Source: JBCCFW01 sp039029535 (lineage in GTDB: Bacteria > Acidobacteriota > JBCCFW01). From it: a stretch of DNA of 33,257 nt. Positions 17,007 to 24,930 of the stretch are shown piece after piece. The notes beneath the pieces are model-generated. The model saw nothing but the letters and a program-made list of their open reading frames with translations. It searched no databases and was not told the DNA's origin. The DNA lies in NCBI GenBank assembly GCA_039029535.1, contig JBCCFW010000078.1, positions 1 through 33,257 of the forward strand, given 5' to 3'. Each line of letters begins with the position of its first letter. Within the stretch, counting starts at the first letter, position 1. The position numbers were made by a program, and so were the translations under genes.

Positions 17007-17569
17007 GGTTCCTCCAAGCGAGCGCGGAGGAATCCGGCGGGACGCAGTCCGAGAGCATGGCGACGAGTGATCGCCGTCCCTCCCAGGACCCCCTCCAACG
17101 TGGCTCCCCCCACGACTCGACGTATCGATGTCAGGCCATCGCCGTGACAATTGTCCTTGAAGTTAGGGGGGTCTCATTGGGGTGTCAAGTGACTAGGTCA
17201 CGAAAGTCGAGTTCGTGGTGGTGAGTTGTCTTGCTTTGCGAGGCCTCACGTGGCCCTTCCATGGGCTCGACTTCATCGGGAGGGGCGGTAGTGGGAAAGC
17301 TCGCGCTGTTCGGGATGATGGCGAGGCCTGCTGGCGCTGATGACTCGGGCGGTGGTGTCGGCGGCTCGATGTTCATCGAAGCGAGCCACTCACGCCATCA
17401 CGTCTCGTGAACGCGGTCACTCGTGGCACTGCTTCGGAGCGAGCGATGACTCTGTCGTGGTTGCTGGCGGACTTTCTCGATGTCCGTCGTTCCCTCCTCG
17501 AGCGGCGTGGTCGAGCTCGGTTCGGGAAGCGGCCGGCTCGTTGCCACGATCGGTCCGTCGGCCATCGCC
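17007..17569. other. Intergenic gap between two exported-protein genes
   Basis: 563 bases without a convincing gene on either strand. It must contain the promoter of the FG-GAP/TSP3 gene. The only structure I noticed is a 13-base palindrome, GTGAC-TAG-GTCAC, at 17189-17201. It could be an operator about 190 bases upstream of that gene. Short open frames here have no ribosome binding site or recognisable domain. Confidence 0.5.
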
Positions 17570-20398
17570 TCAAGGGCCCGGCGGATACTCGTCGACCGAC
17601 ATCGCACGGCAGTTCTCCACCCGCAGGTCGAAGAACTGGCGTGGGCTGCTCGTGTCGATCTCGGTGTAGGAGCGGGCGTCAGGTGAAGCCAAGGGCACCG
17701 GAGCGAACTCGGCGTAGGGTCGGTCGACCGCCTTGAGCAGGACGAAGCTCTCGCCGCGCAGGAGGTCACGCGCGGTCGGCCAGAGGAAGGTGACCTCCTC
17801 TCCACGGTTGCGTGCGCGCAGGGGCGCCCAGACCACGGCCGGCTCTTCGACGATGCCATCGGTGAAAGCCGGAAGGCAGGACTGGTTGATCAGCCCGCCG
17901 TGCGTCGGTCCGGTGGGACAGGGGGACTCGCCGGCCGGTAGGGCGTCCTCGGCGACGATGACGTAGACGTACTCGCGATCGGGAAGGGTCGTCTCGTCGA
18001 ACCAGCGGGTCTCGGTCAGTCCCTCGACGAGCGCAGGACGTGCGAGGGCGTCCTCACAGGTCGGCGAGTCGGCATCGCTGCGGTGAACGTGGTAGACGCC
18101 GCCGAGGACCGGGTCGTTGAAGGTCGCCGGGTTCCATCGGACGAGGATGCCAGGGAGGCAGCGATCGTTGTCGGCGAGGGGAGTGGCGCCCATGACTGGG
18201 GCGTCGACGACCTCGACCGGGACGTCGAGCACCGCGACGCAGTCTGGCTGGGAGGGACACGCGACGGTCACCTCGAAGGTGGTGCTGCGCTCGGGGTCGA
18301 CGGTGATCGTCGCCAAGTACCCGATGATGTCGTCGCCCTCACGCCAGGTGAACTGCCGGAAGCTACAGTCGGTGAAGATCGTGCTCGCGTCCAAGAGCAC
18401 CGGCTCATCCTGGCACTTCGCGCGCGGAGGGAGCGCCGCAGCGGAGCTCACGACGTCGACTGCCTCGACACAGCTGCGGGTCGCGGCGCCGCCGGCTGGC
18501 CCGACGGGACCGGGGCAGGAGACGCCGGGGTCCTCGGCCTCGACGACGTAGACGTGACGTTGATCGGGAAGCGTCGTGTCGTCGCGCCAGGTCGTGGTAG
18601 TGAGAGCCGTCGCCACCGGTGGTCGGGTGAGAGCGTCGTCGCAGCTCGCGTCCGGTCCGACACTGCGGTAGACGTTGTACCAGCCCGAGACGCCGCCGCG
18701 GAACTCCACCGGTGCCCAGCGGACCTCGAGATCTCCTGCACAAGCCAGGGGGTCGGCCGCCGTGGCTTCGACTGGAGCTGGCCGGCTCGGGCCGACCATC
18801 ACGCTCCGTCCGTGGCAGCACGAGAGAGTGGGACAGCTCACGGTGAGTCGGATCTCGATGTCGTCCCCGACGGTGACGTGCAGCGTCGGCTCGGTGCCCA
18901 GGGTGACCCCCTCGGCGCTCCACTCGAGGAGGAGGTCCTCACTGCAACCGGCGATCGCGACGGCGGACGCGTCGAGGACGACCTCTTCACCCGGACAGGT
19001 GAAGACGTGGTCGAGGCCCTCCAGCCCGGTGAGGGGCCCGCAGCTTCCGGCGGTCGCTTGCCGGTTCCATTGATGCTCTCCTGTCCAGGCCGGAGCCTCG
19101 ATCATCGGGATCCGGCCGTCCGGATCGACGTTGGTGACGTGGTACTGGCGCTGGTTCCAGATTCCTCGCGGCGTGACCGAGCAGGGGACCTCGTGAACGT
19201 CGATCTCGCGCCAGCCGATGGGGGCGATCACGATCTCGGCCTGCGGGTCGGCGTCGAGGTTCGCGACCAGCGGTCGCTCGTGCCAGGTCGAGCTCGGCAT
19301 TGCGGACCAGAAGAGCCGTCGCCCGGACCGACCCTCCACGACATGCCAGGCATCTTCGTCTTGGTAGAGCAGCTCGGGAGCACCGTCGCCTTCGAAGTCG
19401 AAGGAGGTCGCCCCTCCACAGCAGCTCCGATCGTTCGTGGCGAGGCTCCATCGTGGAATCAACGTCGCGCCATCCCAGTCGAAGAGACGGATCTCGTTCG
19501 CGTAGGTCAACAGGAGCTCGGAGATGCCGTCTCCTTCGACGTCGAAGAAAAAGAGAGGACGAGGCTCGCCGCTGTCGGGGTGCTCGAGGCCGCCCAGCCG
19601 AGCGCCGAGGTGATCGAGGAGGACCACTTCGCCGGGATCCCCAGCGACGATCATCGCGATCTCGGGGTCGCCGTCGCCGTCGATGTCGCCGATGCTGGCA
19701 GCACCGTGGTCGTCGACCGGTGCGGTCCAGGCGCGGCTGCCGTCGGCGCGGTAGCAATGACGCCCAGCGAGGAGCTCCAGGCCCGGACTGTCCGGGAGGA
19801 GATCCGCGACGAGGGTCGTGACCGCCCGCCCTCCGACGCCGGCGAGCGGGTCCGACCAAACCAGGGAATCGTCGACGGAGCGGACGTTCGGCCCCCGATA
19901 GAGCTCGGGGACGCCGTCCTGGTTCAAGTCGGCGATGCCGAGCGCCGGCATGTTGACCTCCAGTGAGGGCCAGCTCGCCGTCCAGGCCGGCGCACCGTCG
20001 TGCTCTCGGACCTCGAAGCCGCGATGGTCGGCGGCCACGATCTCCACCCGGCCGTCGCCGTCGAGGTCGCCGGCGGCGAGCTCCAGGAGCGGTCGCTCCA
20101 ACCTCACCCGGAAGAGCTCTGAGGCCTGGCTCACGTCGTAGCCCACGAGGTCCGACCCCTCGAGCAGGACCAGGTCGGCGTGATCGTCGCGGTCGATCGC
20201 ACCATCACCGTCGTCATCGGTGAGCTGGGCGATGATCAAGTCGACCTTCTTGTAGTCCTCGTTCAGTTGAAGGACCGGCTCCCCGGGCAGGCCGGCCCAT
20301 CCCTCGCTGCTGCCGAGCATGCCGACGAGCAGCAGGCTGCCGAGGAGTCGGCGGCGGGGGGCAAGAGCGGACGGACGGCGTGGGGCGGGGGACTCCAT
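17570..20398 (-). CDS. Exported FG-GAP/VCBS protein with fibronectin-like Cys-rich repeats
   Basis: Predicted secreted protein of 942 residues. The signal peptide is at about 16-35 (RLLGSLLLVGMLGSSEGWAG). Residues ~50-380 form FG-GAP/VCBS blades with calcium loops: DDDGDGAIDRDD, GDLDGDGRVEI, ADLNQDGVPEL, GDIDGDGDPEI, FDVEGDGISEL, FDFEGDGAPEL, ANLDADPQAEI. The C-terminal half alternates Ig/PKD-like segments (CPGEEVVLDAS, CQDEPVLLDAS) with two copies of a fibronectin III-like unit (LEVRWAPVEF...WYNVYRS and ILVRWNPATF...VYHVHRS). Each unit holds several cysteines, probably disulphide-bonded outside the cell. The ATG start has AGGAG about 10 bases upstream. It is not clearly in an operon with the next minus-strand gene (563 bp gap). 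A role as a surface or secreted beta-propeller is typical; the exact function is unknown. Confidence 0.85.
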   Translation of the reverse strand: MESPAPRRPSALAPRRRLLGSLLLVGMLGSSEGWAGLPGEPVLQLNEDYKKVDLIIAQLTDDDGDGAIDRDDHADLVLLEGSDLVGYDVSQASELFRVRLERPLLELAAGDLDGDGRVEIVAADHRGFEVREHDGAPAWTASWPSLEVNMPALGIADLNQDGVPELYRGPNVRSVDDSLVWSDPLAGVGGRAVTTLVADLLPDSPGLELLAGRHCYRADGSRAWTAPVDDHGAASIGDIDGDGDPEIAMIVAGDPGEVVLLDHLGARLGGLEHPDSGEPRPLFFFDVEGDGISELLLTYANEIRLFDWDGATLIPRWSLATNDRSCCGGATSFDFEGDGAPELLYQDEDAWHVVEGRSGRRLFWSAMPSSTWHERPLVANLDADPQAEIVIAPIGWREIDVHEVPCSVTPRGIWNQRQYHVTNVDPDGRIPMIEAPAWTGEHQWNRQATAGSCGPLTGLEGLDHVFTCPGEEVVLDASAVAIAGCSEDLLLEWSAEGVTLGTEPTLHVTVGDDIEIRLTVSCPTLSCCHGRSVMVGPSRPAPVEATAADPLACAGDLEVRWAPVEFRGGVSGWYNVYRSVGPDASCDDALTRPPVATALTTTTWRDDTTLPDQRHVYVVEAEDPGVSCPGPVGPAGGAATRSCVEAVDVVSSAAALPPRAKCQDEPVLLDASTIFTDCSFRQFTWREGDDIIGYLATITVDPERSTTFEVTVACPSQPDCVAVLDVPVEVVDAPVMGATPLADNDRCLPGILVRWNPATFNDPVLGGVYHVHRSDADSPTCEDALARPALVEGLTETRWFDETTLPDREYVYVIVAEDALPAGESPCPTGPTHGGLINQSCLPAFTDGIVEEPAVVWAPLRARNRGEEVTFLWPTARDLLRGESFVLLKAVDRPYAEFAPVPLASPDARSYTEIDTSSPRQFFDLRVENCRAMSVDEYPPGP

Positions 20399-20692
20399 GA
20401 CGCGTTCTCTCCTGGACTGTGAGGTCGAGGGAGCGTCGTCAGGCCCGAATCCGATTTCAAGGCCCTGAGTGCCGGCGACGACCGACGGACCCGTGAGCTG
20501 CCGGTGACTCGAGCCTCCACTCGGGACGGTCGTGGCACGGTCACGAACATCAGTTGCGACTCAGTGGGGTCGTCGGCGAATGCCGCCGTCTCGCCGATGG
20601 CGCGAGCCGGATTGACCCGGGGCTCTCGGAAGCTGGATCCTGAGACCCGTCGCCACGGCGCTCCCGCGCCTGGCCCGACCGAGGCTCTTCGG

Positions 20693-21568
20693 GTGAAGCT
20701 CCTTCGTAGCAACCAAGCAGGCCGCCACGACTTCCACGCGGCGTTTCGGACGTCAGGGCTGGCGCCTCTCTTCTGGGGGCTGTGCCTGGTCAGTTTCATG
20801 ACCGTGGCCTTCTTGTTCGGCTTTCCTGCTGCGTGGGCCGAGGACTGGCCAATGAGGATTGCGGGTCTGCTGGGCATCGGGCTCGTGTTCGGCGTCATCG
20901 GCCTGGTCGGGGTCCTTGCTCTCCGTGAGTTCCTGCGGACGCTGCGAACCGAGAATTGGCTGATCCGGGTCGGTCGTGAGGGCTTGCTCGTCAGGCTACG
21001 CTCCTACAGGGACCTACATCTTCCCGAGCCCCATCCCACCCTGCTGTTCATCGATCGTGACGAAATCGTGTCGGTGCGCGGGCACGTGGAGAGGTACTAC
21101 CGACCGAGAAACGAGGGCTCGTCGGAGACCGTGGTGAAAGTGAGCAGCTTCCTCGAGATCGTCCTGCGCGATGCGGACTCGTCCGAGTTGAAGAGGGTGC
21201 TTGAACAGGAGCGCAAGCTTCCTGCTGCTGGCGGGCCGACCGTGAGGGCTCGGTCGAAGCACCGACCGGTGAGCCTGCCCGAGCCCGATGTCATTCGTTT
21301 CGTCTGGAGAGGAGCATCGGGCAACATCACGCCGGGGCTGAGCAAGGCGCTGAGCATCTTGAGGGAGCACTACCCCGTCGCGGGCGAGAGGCGGAGTGAT
21401 TCGGACTTTCGGCGGATGAACACCAAGGACATGGCGGAACACCTGCTCCGCCTCGTCGATGCGGGTGACACGAGGTCCGCCACTGCCATCACGCGCAAGG
21501 CCTACCACATGAGCCTCAGCGAGGCGCGCAGCTACATCGATGGGCTCATCGAGGAGCGCGACGGCTGA
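20693..21568 (+). CDS. Hypothetical membrane protein with L7/L12-like C-terminal motif
   Basis: Protein of 291 residues that I do not recognise. Two adjacent transmembrane helices lie at about residues 22-75 (LAPLFWGLCLVSFMTVAFLFG and IAGLLGIGLVFGVIGLVGVLA, reported as two segments). A cytosolic beta-rich domain follows (LIRVGREGLLVRLRSY, DEIVSVRGHVERYY, SSFLEIVLRD). The last ~40 residues, AEHLLRLVDAGDTRSA then SLSEARSYIDGL, resemble the ribosomal L7/L12 C-terminal helix pattern also found in other small membrane proteins. The open frame runs 63 codons further upstream. I chose GTG at 20693 because GAGG lies 8 bases before it and the protein then opens near its first membrane segment. It is divergent from the FG-GAP gene and convergent with the metallopeptidase gene. 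No function assigned. Confidence 0.7.
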   Translation: MKLLRSNQAGRHDFHAAFRTSGLAPLFWGLCLVSFMTVAFLFGFPAAWAEDWPMRIAGLLGIGLVFGVIGLVGVLALREFLRTLRTENWLIRVGREGLLVRLRSYRDLHLPEPHPTLLFIDRDEIVSVRGHVERYYRPRNEGSSETVVKVSSFLEIVLRDADSSELKRVLEQERKLPAAGGPTVRARSKHRPVSLPEPDVIRFVWRGASGNITPGLSKALSILREHYPVAGERRSDSDFRRMNTKDMAEHLLRLVDAGDTRSATAITRKAYHMSLSEARSYIDGLIEERDG

Positions 21569-21644
21569 GCCGTGCCGATGCCGCCGCGGTGGTGGGCGTG
21601 CTCGCGACAGCTCGCCGTGCAGAGATCCTCCGCCCGTGAACTCA

Positions 21645-24600
21645 TCAGCGTCCAGGTTCGCGCCCGTCTCCCGGTGTCGTCGCGGGGCCGCCGTCACAGA
21701 TCGCGGCGATCCGGAGGTCGTACTCGTCGCCGGGTCGGAGCTGGTCGTCGAACCAAACGAGCAACTCGTGTCGTGGTTCGAGCGGTCCTTGATGACGACC
21801 GTCCCGGTCGGCTCGGAGGGAGCGGCTCGGCACGGTGAAGCGGACCTCGTTGAGTTGAGACTCGCCGTCACGAGAGCGTCGGGCGCGGTGGGGAGGAGAG
21901 CGGTCGATGACCGAGCCACGCGCGTCCACGACGGCGAGGCCGACACGATGGTTGCTCTCGACCGAGAAGCGTCGGCTGAACCGTCCGCCGAGCCAGTCGG
22001 GCCAGGGTGAGGTCCGCGGATCCTCGCGGGGATCGCAGCCGATGACGGGCAAGCGGAAGGGTCGCATGGGCTCGCGCCAGACCCCGTCGATCTCGAAGAG
22101 ACCGCGGGCCAGCAGCTCGTTCAGGTCTTCCCAGTCACAGGCGTCGCCGATGCCGTCGGCGTCTGCGTCGGCTTGTGGACCGCCGGGGAGGGTCGGCGGG
22201 TTCGCCGTCTTGGGGCAGTTGTCGATCACGTCGGGCACGCCGTCCCCGTCGTCGTCGGGATCGCAGGGCTCGCCCAGCTCGTCCAGGTCGGTGTCCGCCT
22301 GGGAGGCGTTTTCGATCTCCGGACAGTTGTCGCAGGCATCGCCGAGGCCGTCGCCGTCGGTGTCGACGTTCTCCTCAGGCTCATTCGCCAGGATGGGGCA
22401 CCAGTCGTCGTCGTCGAGGATGCCGTCGTCGTCATCGTCGTCGTCGCAGGCGTCGCCGTCTCCGTCCATGTCGGTGTCGAGCTGGCTCGGGTTGGGATGG
22501 TCGGGACAGTTGTCGTTGGGATCGTTGAAGCCGTCTCCGTCGTCGGAGTAGTCGCAGGCCGTACCCAGGCCGTCCATGTCCGCGTCGGCTTGGTCCGGAT
22601 TGGGATGCACCTTGCAGTTGTCCTCGTCGTTGGGGATGCCGTCGCCATCGATGTCGGGGTCGCAGGGGTTGCCGAGACCGTCGTCGTCCCTGTCGTCTTG
22701 CGAGGCGTTCCAGCTCTCCGGGCAGTTGTCGGAGACGTTGGGGACCGTGTCGCCGTCGAGGTCCACGCTCGGCCCGTCGATCTGCTGACCGTTCAGGACG
22801 CCGTTACAGTCGCTGTCGAAGTCGTGGTAGCCGACGCTGGCGAAGGCGTTGTGGACGTGACACCACATCCCGGGAGGAACGCAGTCCGGGGGTGGATCCG
22901 GCCCCTCGCACTCGCTGCCCTGGGCGCTCTCGAGCACGGTGATGGCGCTGATCAGGTGGGGGTAGAGATCCCAGTGCCAGGACGAGGACGTGAGCTCGTG
23001 GTGGAAGACCTCCCAGTAGAGGTCGGCGACCAGGTCGTCGGCGTGTCCGGGGATGATCACGGTCGGCTCGACGCCGCTGGACACCCAGCCCTCCCAGAAG
23101 TGACGGGCCGCCCGGTCGAGGACGTTGCGGTTCTCATGACCGTCGTCGCTGCTCTGGTCCCACTGGCCGACGTGCGTGGGCTCGCTGGGCATGTAGCCGA
23201 AGTTGGTGATGGCGGACTGCGTGACGTCGACCGACAGGTCCCAGGTGTCCGCGGTGGACATCCGCATGAAGTGGAGGCCGAAGATGTTGGCGATGGTCTC
23301 CTTGACCGCCCCGGTGGTGTGGTTCTGATCGAGGTTCACCGTGGCCTCGTCGATCCCGTGGACCCACTCGTGGCCGAGGATGCCGCGACCCAGCGCGTCC
23401 GGGTGGAGCTGGATCTGATCGCAGGGCGCACCGATGTAGGTCCCCGGCGCGTCGTTGGGCACGTCGACGATGATCTCGACCTGCTCGTCGTCCCAGCCGT
23501 GGAAGTCGTGAAAGTCGTGGAAGTAGTCGTGCAGCTCGAGGGTGAAGGTCCGAGCGGTCGAGACCGAGCCGGGTGGACAGCTCTCGTCGTCCTCGGTGCA
23601 GGCGGGGATCGTCGGAGAGAAGCAGGTCATGTCGAAGAGGAAGTTGTCGTGGTCGTCGATCTCGAAGTTCAGGCCGACCTCACTCCACTCCTGCTGAACG
23701 TCCAGGACGTCGCCGCTCACCGCGTCGACGAGCACCCGCCACTGCGCGCCGTCGTCGGGCAGCCCGACCGTCACCTCCCAGGCGCGACGGGCCGGCTCGG
23801 GCCGGGTTCGTCGCACGGAGGGGTCGTGCCAGGCGAGCTCCGGTAGGCCGAGCACCCGGGCTCCTCGTCGCCCGATGGCCTCGCGCGCAGCCCGTGCCGC
23901 GGCCGCCTCTGACATCACGGTCTCGAGCGCCGGGAGGATCTCGGTCGGGTGACGGGCAGAGGCACCGATCACGGAGCCTGCGTCGTCGAAGTGCAGGTTG
24001 AGACCGGCCTCGAGGAGGACGAGCTCCTCGTGCTGACGACCGAAGCGCAGCGTGGCACGGCGGGCCCCGGCGATCTCCTGCAAGGGGAAGAGCTCGCGTC
24101 GGGGATCCTGCAGGCCGAAGGCGGCACCGTGCTCGTCGAGGAAGGACCAGGCTCGGTCCAGCCGGCTACGACCCTCCACCGGCACGCGACCGCGGAAGGC
24201 CACCAGGACACCCTCGTCGACGCTCAGGCTCGGCGTGCCCTCCGAGGCGATCGCCAGTCGACGAAGGGGTAGCGTGGTCGCATCGAGTGCGATCGCAGTC
24301 TCCGTCTGCGCCTTGGCCAGGAGCCGACGCTGATGTCGCCAGCGGACGCTCACGACGGCGCCCTCCTCGGGCAGCGCCGTCGGCTCGAAGCCGAGCTCAC
24401 CACGGCGGTTGCGGGGGCGCAGGTCGATCGACTGCGTGAGCCTGTCGTCGAGCCAGAGCTCGAGGGTCGTGCGGCGACGGGACCGGGCGGGGAGCCCTCC
24501 TCGGCGGGGTCCCTGGTAGCGAACGTCGACCTCGAGTCTCGGGTCCTCGGCCTCGCCGGTCAGCGCCACTCGGGTGAGCTCGAGCGACCAGCGCGCTGGT

Positions 24601-24728
24601 GGCGGGGTGCTCCGTCCTGAGGCGCACCCCGCCGAGCCGCCACGTCCGGCGACCGGCGAGCCGTTGAGCAGTCCGGCGAGCACGACCACTGCCGACCACT
24701 GGAACCTGGACGTCACCGCTTGCCACAT
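21645..24728 (-). CDS. Exported M4-type (thermolysin-like) zinc metallopeptidase with thrombospondin type 3 repeats
   Basis: Secreted protease of 1,027 residues. The signal peptide is at about 8-28 (SAVVVLAGLLNGSPVAG). A propeptide of the FTP/PepSY kind precedes the catalytic domain (VDAVSGDVLDVQQEW marks its end). Zinc site: H453-E454-W-V-H457, third ligand E477 in GAVKETIANIFG. H457 to E477 is 20 residues, exactly the thermolysin spacing. H531 in DGHENRNVLDRAA matches the transition-state histidine region. From about 660 to 860 there are roughly seven calcium-binding thrombospondin type 3 repeats (DNCPxxxNxxQxDxDxDGxGxxCD), encoded near 22,150-22,780, then a C-terminal beta domain. Start ATG at 24726-24728 has AGGAGG 6 bases upstream; an upstream ATG lacks this. 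The enzyme likely digests external proteins. Confidence 0.88.
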   Translation of the reverse strand: MWQAVTSRFQWSAVVVLAGLLNGSPVAGRGGSAGCASGRSTPPPARWSLELTRVALTGEAEDPRLEVDVRYQGPRRGGLPARSRRRTTLELWLDDRLTQSIDLRPRNRRGELGFEPTALPEEGAVVSVRWRHQRRLLAKAQTETAIALDATTLPLRRLAIASEGTPSLSVDEGVLVAFRGRVPVEGRSRLDRAWSFLDEHGAAFGLQDPRRELFPLQEIAGARRATLRFGRQHEELVLLEAGLNLHFDDAGSVIGASARHPTEILPALETVMSEAAAARAAREAIGRRGARVLGLPELAWHDPSVRRTRPEPARRAWEVTVGLPDDGAQWRVLVDAVSGDVLDVQQEWSEVGLNFEIDDHDNFLFDMTCFSPTIPACTEDDESCPPGSVSTARTFTLELHDYFHDFHDFHGWDDEQVEIIVDVPNDAPGTYIGAPCDQIQLHPDALGRGILGHEWVHGIDEATVNLDQNHTTGAVKETIANIFGLHFMRMSTADTWDLSVDVTQSAITNFGYMPSEPTHVGQWDQSSDDGHENRNVLDRAARHFWEGWVSSGVEPTVIIPGHADDLVADLYWEVFHHELTSSSWHWDLYPHLISAITVLESAQGSECEGPDPPPDCVPPGMWCHVHNAFASVGYHDFDSDCNGVLNGQQIDGPSVDLDGDTVPNVSDNCPESWNASQDDRDDDGLGNPCDPDIDGDGIPNDEDNCKVHPNPDQADADMDGLGTACDYSDDGDGFNDPNDNCPDHPNPSQLDTDMDGDGDACDDDDDDDGILDDDDWCPILANEPEENVDTDGDGLGDACDNCPEIENASQADTDLDELGEPCDPDDDGDGVPDVIDNCPKTANPPTLPGGPQADADADGIGDACDWEDLNELLARGLFEIDGVWREPMRPFRLPVIGCDPREDPRTSPWPDWLGGRFSRRFSVESNHRVGLAVVDARGSVIDRSPPHRARRSRDGESQLNEVRFTVPSRSLRADRDGRHQGPLEPRHELLVWFDDQLRPGDEYDLRIAAICDGGPATTPGDGREPGR

Positions 24729-24930
24729 GAGCTGCCTCCTCTCGTTGAGAGCGATCATGCGCACTGCCACTCAGAGGACCAGGGAGGGGGGGCTCCGGCT
24801 GCTTGGGGCTGACTCGCAGGAAGGGGGCGACGACGAGGAACGGCGGTCGCTCAGGAAGACTGAATGTCCCCTGCGTGCTCAGGTAGACTGCCGGTCCTCT
24901 TCGGCGCGCCCGTCCTCACCGGAAGAACCG

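Noticed and set aside
18083..19966. 627-codon plus-strand frame
   Set aside because: It is antisense to the FG-GAP protein, whose calcium loops are clear on the minus strand.
22173..23846. 557-codon plus-strand frame and apparent tandem DNA repeats
   Set aside because: It is antisense to the thrombospondin type 3 array. The periodicity comes from the Asp/Gly-rich protein repeats and not from a DNA element or CRISPR.
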